Shown here: positions 1 to 8,051 of the stretch, piece after piece
Layout of the letters: each line of letters opens with the position of its first letter
Numbering within the stretch: the stretch's first letter is position 1
Position numbers and translations under genes: made by a program
Assembly (NCBI GenBank): GCA_013297865.1
Contig: JAAFIP010000016.1
Coordinates: 1-64,000 of the forward strand
DNA length: 64,000 nt
Reading direction: 5' to 3'
From: Polaromonas sp.
Lineage (GTDB): Bacteria; Pseudomonadota; Gammaproteobacteria; Burkholderiales; Burkholderiaceae_C
Notes under the pieces: model-generated
Database searches by the model: none
Told to the model about the DNA's origin: nothing
The model's input: only the letters and a program-made list of their open reading frames with translations

Positions 1-1
1 G

Positions 2-1144
2 ATCTGCTCTTCTGTGAATCTCTTCTTCATCGTCCAATTTCCTTTCAAGGCTAATTGGACTCCGAATCGCGGCGTTGCTGTTTATTGGGGGCAGGTCACT
101 GGAGCTTTACGGAGCTTACTGAGCTCTTTGCAGAGAAACAACGAACCCTCTAGTGATTCGTTGGAAGTCACACCATATTTGCGAACGATACTTCAATTCA
201 TGGTGGCAAGCGCGGCAGATTTTGACAGACTATGCCAAGTTAATATCAAATGGATTGGCGAAGGCTTTATATCCTCAGCTTTAAACTACGATGCCAATAG
301 CACAGACTCTAACGAACAAAGAGCTGTGCTTTTTACTTCAGCATATAGATTTCTTTGTGAACTAGATTTTTCAACGCCTGACTCGCTTAGTATGGAATTA
401 AACGAAGTTAAAAGACTCGTCGAAAAAAACCTCGGTAGATTCGAGCCTAGAACGAATAGCCAGCTAATCTATGCTACCTACACAATGCCAGTGGAAATAG
501 CAAAGCAACTATTGAATCATCCAGATATAGCTGAAATGCGAGCATTTAACGCCGCGCAAAAGTCTGCACAGGCTATGAAGCTTGAATGGGACAAGGAATT
601 TGATACAAAAACTACTCAAGTTGAATCATTGAAATTGCAGCTTGAAGGACTGGAAACTGGCTTCAATTTTGTAGGTCTTGTTGATGGGTTTCGCAGGTTG
701 GCAGACAAAAAACTCAAAGAAAAAGATTTTGCGTTTCTATGTTTGCTAGGCCTCGGTGCATGCGTGTTAATGCCAATTATCATTGAGATAATGTTTATCG
801 TTAAAAATTTAGATAGCCTAGATAAATACAAATCATCTATTCTTTTTGCCATACCTCCAGCTATCGCACTTGAGCTACTACTCGTATACTTTTTTAGAGT
901 AGTGCTAATTCACTTCAAATCCATCAAAGCACAACTACTTCAAATTGAACTTCGGACTGCTCTTTGTCAATTTATCCAAAGCTATTCCACGTATGCAGCT
1001 CAAATAAAAGAAAAGTCTTCTTCCGCACTTGACAAGTTTGAAAGTTTGATATTTAGTGGATTGATATCCAACGAAGAAAACTTGCCTTCAACGTTTGATG
1101 GTACTGATCAACTAGCGAAATTGATTGCCGGACTTAAAAGATAG
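2..1144 (+). CDS. AT-rich hypothetical membrane protein, 5' end possibly cut by window edge
   Basis: I do not recognise this protein. The first usable start is a GTG at 14 (376 aa), but the frame stays open to the window edge, so the true start may lie outside. Residues 1-240 are soluble and polar. Two hydrophobic segments follow at about 240-264 and 277-300, then a C-terminal helical part containing LRTALCQFIQSYSTY and FESLIFSG. This suggests a two-pass inner-membrane protein with cytoplasmic N- and C-terminal domains. Codons are strikingly AT-rich (AAA, ATA, TTT, GAA) compared with the GC-rich genes that follow, which is typical of recent transfer. No enzymatic motif was seen. A structured element follows directly at 1229-1431. 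Confidence 0.6.
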   Translation: MCSSVNLFFIVQFPFKANWTPNRGVAVYWGQVTGALRSLLSSLQRNNEPSSDSLEVTPYLRTILQFMVASAADFDRLCQVNIKWIGEGFISSALNYDANSTDSNEQRAVLFTSAYRFLCELDFSTPDSLSMELNEVKRLVEKNLGRFEPRTNSQLIYATYTMPVEIAKQLLNHPDIAEMRAFNAAQKSAQAMKLEWDKEFDTKTTQVESLKLQLEGLETGFNFVGLVDGFRRLADKKLKEKDFAFLCLLGLGACVLMPIIIEIMFIVKNLDSLDKYKSSILFAIPPAIALELLLVYFFRVVLIHFKSIKAQLLQIELRTALCQFIQSYSTYAAQIKEKSSSALDKFESLIFSGLISNEENLPSTFDGTDQLAKLIAGLKR

Positions 1145-1228
1145 ATACTGTTTCAAACAGCACGCATCCAAAGAATCAATCATTTAAGCATACGTCTGCA
1201 AAGATTTCGGAGTTAGAAAAGCCTAGTA

Positions 1229-1431
1229 TTCGCGCCAGAGCGCACGCAGTGCCGATGCGCCCCGATTCGGGCTGCGGGCTCGAAGCACGCAGCTTTTGGG
1301 ATCAGAAAACGTCGGTGTTTGAGCGCGTAGCGCGAGTTTCGACGTTTTCCCCAAAAGCGAGTACTGCAGAGGCTCCCCCGAAGGGGCCGCAGTCCGGGGG
1401 CGCATGGGCACTGCGTGTGCTCTGGTGCGAA
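1229..1431 (+). repeat. Structured element C, copy 1 (candidate RNA with four-way junction)
   Basis: The basal arms 1229-1263 and 1396-1431 pair almost completely, and two of the three differences are G-U wobbles on the + strand. Inside are three arms. The first is a short hairpin around GGGCTCGA (1276-1283). The second is a long hairpin at 1292-1358, with stem GCTTTTGGG/CCCAAAAGC, a bulge ATCA (1301-1304), stem GAAAACGTCG/CGACGTTTTC and a loop holding TGAGCGC and GCGAGTTT. The third is a CCCC-GAA-GGGG hairpin near 1374-1386. Elements at 35172-35370 and 39885-40083 share the conserved blocks on the opposite strand. Short reading frames crossing this region are artefacts of the stems. Confidence 0.75.
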
Positions 1432-1496
1432 GCCGCGAGGTCTGCGAACGAAACAGAACGCTAGAGAATCAAGACGCTGAGAGAAGCAAGATGGCA

Positions 1497-1901
1497 TCAG
1501 CCATTCAAATTCCGCATCCAATCCGCCGTCTGAAAAAAGCTATCTCTTAATCGGGCACGCAAAGTTTCATCCACACCCGTCTCCCCCATCGCCCGATCCA
1601 TGCAAGCCAGCCACTGGTCGCGCTCCAGGATGCCGATCTGCACATGCATATGCCGCATGCGCAAACGCGGATGGCCGAACTTTTCGGTGTAGTACTGCGG
1701 CCCGCCCAGCCAGCCGCAGAGAAACCAAAACGTCTTCTGTCGCGCGTTGTCCAGGCTGGGGCCATGCACCTCGCGCAGCCGCGCAAACTCCGGCTCCAGG
1801 TCCATCAGGTCGTAAAAGCGCTCGACCAGGGCCTTCACCCTGTCCTCGCCGCCTATCCATTCATAAGGCGTGCTGAACGCCGGTTTTTCTTCTATTTTCA
1901 T
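1497..1901 (-). CDS. Group II truncated haemoglobin (globin-like oxygen-binding protein)
   Basis: A small haem protein of 134 aa, the usual size for 2-on-2 (truncated) globins. The group II signature FGHPRLRMRH is at residues 75-84, with H84 the expected proximal haem ligand. Y30 matches the B10 tyrosine and W97 (DQWLACM) the G8 tryptophan that stabilise bound ligand in this group. Members bind O2 or NO in the cytoplasm; the physiological role here is not shown by the sequence. It is transcribed away from repeat A copy 1 and follows the permease gene on the same strand, with only about 60 bp between them. Confidence 0.93.
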   Translation of the reverse strand: MKIEEKPAFSTPYEWIGGEDRVKALVERFYDLMDLEPEFARLREVHGPSLDNARQKTFWFLCGWLGGPQYYTEKFGHPRLRMRHMHVQIGILERDQWLACMDRAMGETGVDETLRARLRDSFFQTADWMRNLNG

Positions 1902-1912
1902 ATACTAATCGT

Positions 1913-1958
1913 GCTGCAGCCCAATAGAATATCGCGGGAGCAGCTATTAAAATTATAG
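1913..1958 (+). repeat. Repeat A, copy 1 (intergenic)
   Basis: Carries the core CCAATAGAATATCGCGGGAG followed by CAGCTATTAAAATTATAG. It lies between the permease stop codon (1965-1967) and the globin start, so the globin leader consists largely of the repeat. Confidence 0.85.
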
Positions 1959-1964
1959 TAAATA

Positions 1965-4487
1965 TTATTCTGCTGCACGCCGCAGCGTGGTGACCACGGG
2001 CGTGCTGAGCACACTGCGCAGGCCCCACCAGCCCGCCAGCAGCGCCAGCAGCGCGCCCAGCACACCGCCTGCCAGCGGCACCCATAGCGAGGCCGTCCAG
2101 GTGAACTCAAACACATATCTTGCCAGCGCCCAGCCCACCACAATGGCCACAAAGCTGGCCAACACGCCCGCCAACATGCCCACACCCGCCAGCTCGGCGC
2201 GCTGCACCTGGCGCAGCAGGCTGGCGCGTGCCCCCACGGCACGCATGATGGCAAACTCCCTGGCGCGTTCTTCGCGCGTGGCGGTGACCGCTGCAAACAG
2301 CACCACCAGCCCCGCAGCCAGCGTGAAGCCAAACAAAAACTCCACCGCGCGAATGACCTGGTCCAGCACTTTCTGGATCTGGTTGATCGTCAGGCTCATA
2401 TCGACATTGGTCACATTGGGAAAGGCGCGCACCATGGCGTTGTCAAAGCCCTTGACTGTGGGCGCCTTGAACGCAGCCATGTAGGTGGCGGGCACTTCGG
2501 GCAGTTGGGCCACGGTGTACATCACGAAAAAGTTGGCGCGCATGCTGCCCCAGTCCACCTTGCGCAGACTGGTGATCTTGCTGGTGACCTGGATGCCACC
2601 GATGTCAAAGGTCATGCTGTCGCCCAGCTTGAGACCCAGCGTGGTGGCAATGCCTTCTTCCACGCTGACCTCACCGGGGGCGTTGTCGGTCCATTGGCCT
2701 GCGATGACCTGGTTGTGCGACGGGTTGCTGGCGCTGTGGGAGAGGTTGAACTCGCGGTCCACCAGGCGCTTGGCGCGGTCGTCGCTCAGGCTCTCGGGTG
2801 AAGTGGTTTTGCCGTTGATGGCGATCAGGCGGCCGCGAATCATGGGGAAGTAGTCGTATTTGGCCACCTGGTTGTCCTGCAGGTTTTTGACAAACGCATC
2901 ACTCTGCTCGGGCATGATGTTGATGACAAAACGGTTGGGTGCGTCGGCGGGCGTGGCCTGGCGCCAGCTGGCAATCAGGTCGGTGCGCAGCAGGATGAGC
3001 AGGATCAGGGCCAGCAGGCCAATGGACAGCGCGCTCACCTGCACCACAGCGTAGGCTGGGCGGGCGCTGATCTGCCGCGTGGCCAGCACCAGCCAGCGCG
3101 GCGCGGTCTGTTCGTTCACACTGCGGCGCAGCAGCTTGACCGCTACATAGCTCATGCCCGCAAACACAGCCACCGCGCCTGCAAAGCCGCCCACGGCAAT
3201 CAGGCCTAGCTTCAAATCCGAGCTGGCGGCCAGCAGCAGCGCCGCAAAGCCCGCCATGCCAATCAACAGCACCGCCAGGGACGCTGGCTTGAGCCCACCC
3301 ACATCGCGGCGGATGACGCGCAGCGGCGGCACCTGGGCCAGCTGCAGCACAGGCGGCAGGCCAAAGGCAAACAGCAAGGTGAGGCCCATGCCCAAGCCAA
3401 AAGCCACAGGCCACAGCGAGGCCGCAGGCAAGGCTGACTCCACCAGGCCCGCCAGCAGGGCCACAAAGCCGTAGTGCACGGCAAAGCCGATGGCCACGCC
3501 AGCCAGGCTGGCCGCCATGCCCACCATGAAAAACTCAAAGGTATAGGCCAGCGCGATGGTGCGCTGCGGTGTGCCCAGCACGCGCAGCATGGCGCAGTCG
3601 TCCAGGTGCCGCGCGGCAAACCCGCGCGCGGCAATGGCCACGGCCACAGCGCTGAGCAGCGCGGCCAGCAGGGCCACCAGGTTCAAGAACTTTTCTGCGC
3701 GGTCCAGCGTCTGGCGCATCTCGGGGCGGCCGCCTTCCAGCGACTCCAGCCGCAGGCCGCGCACGTCGCTGGTTTTGATGGTGTTGGTAGCCCAGTTGGC
3801 AAATTCCCTGACCTTGCTGGCCTCGCCAATCATGGCGATGCGGTAGGTGATGCGGCTGGCGGGCTGGACCAGTGCAGTGGCGGCCAGTGCGTCGGTATGC
3901 AGCATGACGCGCGGCGCAAAGCTCATGAAGCCCGCGCCACGGTCAGGCTCCTGCACGATGATGCGGTCCACCCGCAAGGTGCTGTTGCCCAGCAGCAGGC
4001 TGTCGCCAAGCTTGAGGTTGAGCGAGTCGAGCAGGGACGCATCAACCCACACCGCGTCTTTGGCAGGCAGCTCTCGCGTGAGCGTGCCTTCGCCAGGCTC
4101 TGTGGTGCTGGCCACGCGCAGGCTGCCGCGCAGCGGGTAGCCTGCACTCACAGCCTTAAGGGCGACCAGCTTGCTAGCGCCGCCCTGCGCATCGGGCGCG
4201 CGGGCCATGGTGGGAAAGCCGACGCTGGTGGCGCTTTGCAGGCCCAGGGCGGCGGCTTTGTCCTTGAAAGCTTGAGGGGTGGGGTTGTCGCTGGAAAGCA
4301 CCACATCACCGCCCAGCAGGGCCTTGGCGTCGCGCTGCAGGCCGCCTTTGATACGGTCAGCAAAAAAGCCCACCGCTGTGAGCGCCGCCACAGCCAGTGT
4401 GACCGCCACCAGCAGCAGGCGCAGCTCGCCCGCGCGCAGGTCACGCCACAGCGTGGTCCAGCCCAGTTGGTAAAAAGCAATCTTCAT
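1965..4487 (-). CDS. FtsX-like ABC transporter permease (YbbP type)
   Basis: An 840-aa inner-membrane protein of the MacB/FtsX superfamily with the duplicated layout of YbbP-type permeases. It has an N-terminal membrane helix (about 22-44), a large periplasmic domain, and a first FtsX block of helices around 265-390. Two further helices lie at about 405-450, then a second periplasmic domain and a final FtsX block at about 720-830. Such permeases work with a cytoplasmic LolD/YbbA-like ATPase, probably in export or extraction of lipophilic substrates, but no ATPase gene is adjacent on either side. The stop codon lies at the edge of repeat A copy 1. The substrate is unknown. Confidence 0.9.
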   Translation of the reverse strand: MKIAFYQLGWTTLWRDLRAGELRLLLVAVTLAVAALTAVGFFADRIKGGLQRDAKALLGGDVVLSSDNPTPQAFKDKAAALGLQSATSVGFPTMARAPDAQGGASKLVALKAVSAGYPLRGSLRVASTTEPGEGTLTRELPAKDAVWVDASLLDSLNLKLGDSLLLGNSTLRVDRIIVQEPDRGAGFMSFAPRVMLHTDALAATALVQPASRITYRIAMIGEASKVREFANWATNTIKTSDVRGLRLESLEGGRPEMRQTLDRAEKFLNLVALLAALLSAVAVAIAARGFAARHLDDCAMLRVLGTPQRTIALAYTFEFFMVGMAASLAGVAIGFAVHYGFVALLAGLVESALPAASLWPVAFGLGMGLTLLFAFGLPPVLQLAQVPPLRVIRRDVGGLKPASLAVLLIGMAGFAALLLAASSDLKLGLIAVGGFAGAVAVFAGMSYVAVKLLRRSVNEQTAPRWLVLATRQISARPAYAVVQVSALSIGLLALILLILLRTDLIASWRQATPADAPNRFVINIMPEQSDAFVKNLQDNQVAKYDYFPMIRGRLIAINGKTTSPESLSDDRAKRLVDREFNLSHSASNPSHNQVIAGQWTDNAPGEVSVEEGIATTLGLKLGDSMTFDIGGIQVTSKITSLRKVDWGSMRANFFVMYTVAQLPEVPATYMAAFKAPTVKGFDNAMVRAFPNVTNVDMSLTINQIQKVLDQVIRAVEFLFGFTLAAGLVVLFAAVTATREERAREFAIMRAVGARASLLRQVQRAELAGVGMLAGVLASFVAIVVGWALARYVFEFTWTASLWVPLAGGVLGALLALLAGWWGLRSVLSTPVVTTLRRAAE

Positions 4488-4579
4488 AAGCGCAGTGTAG
4501 CGCGGGCGGATTTTGCGGGTGGGCGCAGGGCTTAAAAGCCTGGCCTGGGCTTGTATCCAGGCGCAACCGGCTCAGGGGC

Positions 4580-5440
4580 TCAGGGCGCTGGCGCGGACAG
4601 CCTGGGCCCTGCCAGCGCAGGCTCCAGCAGCAGGCGCTCGGGCGCGGTGTAACACAAAAAGCGCTTGTTCATGGCCCGGCCAATGGTGCACAGCCCCACC
4701 CGCGTGGCCACCTCGTGCCCCATCTGGGTGATGCCGCTGCGCGAAACGACGATGGCGATGCCCATCTGCGCAGCCTTGATCACCATTTCGCTGGTCAGGC
4801 GGCCGGTGGTGTAGAAGACCTTATCGGTGCGCTGCTGCAGCGCGGGCGCTTGCATCCACAGCCAGCCTGCAATGGTGTCGATGGCGTTATGCCGGCCCAC
4901 ATCTTCCACAAACATCAGCATGTCGGTGCCTGCAAACAGGGCGCAGCCGTGCACCGAGCCTGCGGATTTGTAGGTGGTCTCCTGCAGGCGGATGGCATTG
5001 GTCATGGCATACAGATCGGCCTGGGTGATACTGGTGGCGGGCAGCTGGACGCTGTCAATCTCGTCCATCAGGCCGCCAAACACGCTGCCCTGTCCGCAGC
5101 CGGTGGTCACCACTTTTTTGGCGGTGCGCGCTTCGATATTGTCGATGCCACTGTGCGTAAGCACGGCGGCTGCGTTGACGTCCCAGTCAACGGTGATGGA
5201 GGCGATGTCGCCCACACTGCTGACCAAGCGCTGGTTGCGCAGGTAGCCCAGCACCAGCAGCTCGGGCTGCGCGCCCAGGGTCATCAGCGTGACAAGCTCG
5301 CGCTTGTCCACATACACCGTCAGGTCGCGCTCAGCAGGGATCGACACGCTCACGCTGTCGCCGTGTTCGTTGACCGTGGCGATCTCGCGCGTGAGGCTGG
5401 CACGGGCCTGGCTGAGGTGGGGGAGTGTCACAGGGTTCAC
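4580..5440 (-). CDS. fdhD: Formate dehydrogenase accessory sulfurtransferase FdhD
   Basis: FdhD passes sulfur from IscS to the molybdenum bis-MGD cofactor before insertion into formate dehydrogenase. The family core is clear: TTGCGQGSVFG (the cysteine loop), SAGSVHGCALF, and FVEDVGRHNAIDTI, all in the usual order. The frame can be opened at a TTG (5482), but the extra residues look unlike the family. The GTG at 5440, beginning VNPVTLPHL and preceded by a weak AAGG, gives a normal 286 aa. The cysteine loop reads C-G-Q-G rather than C-x-x-C, so the second cysteine of the E. coli motif is missing. This is the last gene of the minus-strand formate dehydrogenase locus. Confidence 0.93.
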   Translation of the reverse strand: MNPVTLPHLSQARASLTREIATVNEHGDSVSVSIPAERDLTVYVDKRELVTLMTLGAQPELLVLGYLRNQRLVSSVGDIASITVDWDVNAAAVLTHSGIDNIEARTAKKVVTTGCGQGSVFGGLMDEIDSVQLPATSITQADLYAMTNAIRLQETTYKSAGSVHGCALFAGTDMLMFVEDVGRHNAIDTIAGWLWMQAPALQQRTDKVFYTTGRLTSEMVIKAAQMGIAIVVSRSGITQMGHEVATRVGLCTIGRAMNKRFLCYTAPERLLLEPALAGPRLSAPAP

Positions 5441-5524
5441 AAATAAAAAGACCTTAGCACAAGCCAAGGTCTGTGGGGTCAATGCACCAGACAGGCCACG
5501 CTTGCGCAGTGGCTGGCGGGGCGA

Positions 5525-5899
5525 TCAGGGCTTTTTGGCGGCTACGGCTGCTGGCGCTGCTGGTGCTGCAGGCGCGGCGGCTGCAGCGGGAGCTGAAGCA
5601 GGCGCTGCAGCTGCGGCAGGCGGCGGAAACACGAACGCGCCGGGGTCTGCACAGGCGGGGGTGTCGGCAGGCGGCTTGGTGGCCTTGCCCGCAGCTTGGG
5701 CGGTTTTGTAGTAGTGGGCGGCGGTTTTCTCGCGCGACTTGCACAGCTGGAAGTCGGCTACTTTGTTGCCATGGGCGGTTTTGGCTGCGGCTTCAGCGGC
5801 CTTGGCCTTGGCCTCGTCGCTCAGCACTGGGGCGGGTATCTTGGCCCAGCTGCTGGCGGCCAGCAGGCTGCACAGGGCGATAAACATCAAACGCTTCAT
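5525..5899 (-). CDS. Small secreted Ala/Pro-rich protein of the FDH locus
   Basis: Hypothetical protein of 124 aa. Residues 1-19 form a Sec signal peptide ending ASSWA. The mature part has a charged alanine-rich helix, then two cysteines (LCKSREK and PACADPG) that could form a disulfide. The C-terminal tail is low-complexity, built from Ala and Pro. It sits between fdhC and fdhD on the same strand, 27 bp after the fdhC stop, so it is probably co-transcribed and periplasmic like FdhA. No function is assigned. Confidence 0.7.
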   Translation of the reverse strand: MKRLMFIALCSLLAASSWAKIPAPVLSDEAKAKAAEAAAKTAHGNKVADFQLCKSREKTAAHYYKTAQAAGKATKPPADTPACADPGAFVFPPPAAAAAPASAPAAAAAPAAPAAPAAVAAKKP

Positions 5900-5926
5900 C
5901 TCTTCGATCTCCTCAAACTTGTACGC

Positions 5927-7135
5927 TTAAACTTGAACGGTATGCGCGCTGCTCACCGCTGGGGGTGTGCGCTGCGCAGGAATCTTGCCTGCGGCAATGT
6001 CATTGGCCCACAGCTCGTGGTGCTCTTTGGCCCAGGTCTCGTCGACATAGCCTGTTTTCATGCCTTGGTAAGCGCCCTTCATGCCGATGGTGCCCAGATA
6101 GATGTGGCCCATGAACATGGCCATCATCAGCATCGCAGCGCTGGCATGCACCATGTGGGAGATCTGCATGGTTTCACGCACATACAGCAGGCCTGGAATC
6201 AGCTTGTCGAGCACCAAGCCCGAGCCCACCACGATCAGGCCGAGTGCAAACACCCCGCCCCAGAAGACCACTTTTTCACCGGCATTGAAACGGTGGGAAG
6301 GCACCTCTTGGCCGCCAAACAGACCACCGCCCTTGAGCAGCCAGGTGATATCTTCCTTGGCAGGCATGTTGTCCCGCACGAAGGTAAAAAACACGATCAC
6401 CAGCGACACGGCAAACAGCGGGCCCATGAAGTTATGGGCATTTTTGAGGGCATAGGTGAGCCAGCCAAACAGCGTGCTGCCCATGACAGGCTGCAAAAAG
6501 TAGCGGCCAAACGCCATCACGATGCCGGAGATGGCCAAGGTGCAAAACGCAATCGCGTTGGCCCAGTGGGCGGCACGCTCAAAATAGGTAAAGCGCTCAA
6601 TCTTCTTGCCGGTTTCAGGGGCATGCAGATCAATCGAGCCTTTGCGCCAGTAAAACAGCCCAATCGCCAGTGCCGCGATGATCAGCAACGCACCGCCGTA
6701 GGGAATGATGACCTGGTTGCGAACCTGACGCCATGCCTCACCAGCATTGGTCAGGCGCGAGCCTGGGTACTGGGTGACGCCTTGCATCAAAAAGCCAGCT
6801 TCAGGTGCTTCGCGCTTGGGCAGGCTGGTGTAGCCTTCTACGCCCTGCCCCGCCTGCCGCCAGATCGGCGCGTTGTTGCCGGGCTGCACCTTTTGGCGCT
6901 CGGCATTGCTTTGCTTGGCGTAGTTGGGGTCAGCGCTGGCATCAGGCTTGACTTCAAAAATGCTCTGGCTCTGAATGCCGCCAGCAGCAGGTGCAGCGGC
7001 CGATGCTGCGGGCTCGGCAGGCTTGATGGGCTCGACCTGCAGCTTCTGGGCGAATGCGGAGGATGCACAAAACGCTACCAAAATAATAGCTGCCCTCGCG
7101 ATATTCCATTGGGCTAGAGCATGTTTATTCATCAA
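5927..7135 (-). CDS. fdhC: Formate dehydrogenase gamma subunit (membrane cytochrome b)
   Basis: A 402-aa membrane anchor and quinone reductase of respiratory FDH. After a signal sequence (about 1-29, ending SSAFA) comes a periplasmic stretch of about 110 residues, then a helix at about 137-155. The cytochrome b556 domain follows, with four helices carrying the expected haem histidines (FERAAHWANA, NAHNFMGP, ISHMVHAS, FMGHIYLG). It would take electrons from FdhB and deliver them to quinone. Residues 5-15 of the signal peptide (ALAQWNIARAA) are encoded by repeat A copy 2. The gene lies 58 bp downstream of a small lipoprotein gene in the fdhA-fdhB operon. Confidence 0.93.
   Translation of the reverse strand: MMNKHALAQWNIARAAIILVAFCASSAFAQKLQVEPIKPAEPAASAAAPAAGGIQSQSIFEVKPDASADPNYAKQSNAERQKVQPGNNAPIWRQAGQGVEGYTSLPKREAPEAGFLMQGVTQYPGSRLTNAGEAWRQVRNQVIIPYGGALLIIAALAIGLFYWRKGSIDLHAPETGKKIERFTYFERAAHWANAIAFCTLAISGIVMAFGRYFLQPVMGSTLFGWLTYALKNAHNFMGPLFAVSLVIVFFTFVRDNMPAKEDITWLLKGGGLFGGQEVPSHRFNAGEKVVFWGGVFALGLIVVGSGLVLDKLIPGLLYVRETMQISHMVHASAAMLMMAMFMGHIYLGTIGMKGAYQGMKTGYVDETWAKEHHELWANDIAAGKIPAQRTPPAVSSAHTVQV
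7075..7120 (-). repeat. Repeat A, copy 2 (inside fdhC signal sequence)
   Basis: On the minus strand it reads GCTCTAGCCCAATGGAATAT followed by CGCGAGGGCAGCTATTATTT. It is in frame with fdhC and supplies the n-region and hydrophobic start of its signal peptide. Relative to the consensus it has GAGGG for GGGAG. Confidence 0.85.
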
Positions 7136-7193
7136 AATGGTCTCTTAAGTTCTACCAATACAGGCACCAGCAGGGCCGGTGCCTGTGGACGCA

Positions 7194-7421
7194 TCAGTTC
7201 GTTTTGGTGTAGTCGTTTTGGCCGTTTTGCGTGCGCGCACGCAAGGCGGACTCCCAGCTGGTCTTGTCGCCCTGTTTCCAGGTGCTTTCGACATACGGCT
7301 TGCCGGTGCCTGTGTAAGGGCTGCTGTCCTGCTTGGCGCCACCGGCTGTCTGCGGCTTCTCACCGCAGGCGGCCAGTGTCAGTACCGATGCACCAATGAG
7401 CAACATGGAACGCAACATCAT
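7194..7421 (-). CDS. Small lipoprotein of the FDH locus
   Basis: A 75-aa predicted lipoprotein. The signal sequence ends in the lipobox LTLAAC, with lipidated C19. The mature part is short, hydrophilic and disordered-looking (rich in Gly, Lys, Thr, Gln). Its ATG overlaps the stop of fdhB by four bases (ATGA), a strong sign of translational coupling in the fdhA-fdhB-fdhC operon. No conserved domain was recognised. A membrane-tethered accessory of the periplasmic FDH is an inference from position only. Confidence 0.75.
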   Translation of the reverse strand: MMLRSMLLIGASVLTLAACGEKPQTAGGAKQDSSPYTGTGKPYVESTWKQGDKTSWESALRARTQNGQNDYTKTN

Positions 7422-8041
7422 GACTTGGCTCCTTGAGCTGGTGGCTGACCTGCCTGCTTGGAGCCATAGGCCGTGCCCCAGCCCCAGACTTCAGCGCCCT
7501 TGCCGCGCTTGACCACGCGGTTGCGGAAGATGTCGGCCACCACGTCGCCGTCGCCCGCAAGCAAGGCTTTGGTAGAGCACATTTCAGCGCAGGCGGGCAG
7601 CTTGCCTTCCGCCAGGCGGTTGCGGCCGTATTTTTCAAACTCGGCCTGGCTGCCGTTGGCCTCGGGGCCACCAGCGCAGAAGGTGCATTTATCCATCTTG
7701 CCGCGCACACCGAAGGTGCCTGCGGAGGGGAACTGTGGCGCGCCAAACGGGCAGGCATACGAGCAGTAGCCGCAGCCGATGCACACGTCCTTGTCGTGCA
7801 GCACTACACCCTCGTCGGTGCGGTAGAAGCAATTGACGGGGCACACAGCCATGCAGGGCGCGTCCGAGCAGTGCATGCAGGCCACCGAGATGGAGCGCTC
7901 GCCGGGTACGCCGTCGTTAAGGGTGATCACGCGGCGGCGGTTCACGCCCCAAGGTACCTCGTGTTCGTTTTTACAGGCGGTGACGCAACCGTTGCATTCA
8001 ATGCAGCGCTCGGCATCACAAATAAATTTCATCCGTGCCAT
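7418..8041 (-). CDS. fdhB: Formate dehydrogenase beta subunit, 4Fe-4S ferredoxin
   Basis: The electron-transfer subunit (207 aa) of membrane FDH. It carries four cysteine-rich [4Fe-4S] motifs in the order of the DmsB/FdnH family: CIECNGCVTAC near residues 13-23, CMHCSDAPCMAVCPVNC near 55-71, CIGCGYCSYACP near 87-98, and a split CTFC...CAEMC motif near 119-155. It would wire the FdhA active site to the cytochrome b in FdhC. It has no C-terminal membrane helix of the FdnH kind, so anchoring presumably depends on FdhC. It begins 10 bp after the fdhA stop and overlaps the lipoprotein gene. Confidence 0.96.
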   Translation of the reverse strand: MARMKFICDAERCIECNGCVTACKNEHEVPWGVNRRRVITLNDGVPGERSISVACMHCSDAPCMAVCPVNCFYRTDEGVVLHDKDVCIGCGYCSYACPFGAPQFPSAGTFGVRGKMDKCTFCAGGPEANGSQAEFEKYGRNRLAEGKLPACAEMCSTKALLAGDGDVVADIFRNRVVKRGKGAEVWGWGTAYGSKQAGQPPAQGAKS

Positions 8042-8051
8042 GGTATTTTCC

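Noticed and set aside
1213-1521. Short frames across the first structured element
   Set aside because: They arise from the paired arms of element C, have no ribosome-binding site, and are not kept in the other copies of the element.
5696-7117. Long + strand open frame opposite fdhC
   Set aside because: Composition is His/Gln-rich and shadow-like; fdhC on the minus strand has its haem histidines and membrane helices.
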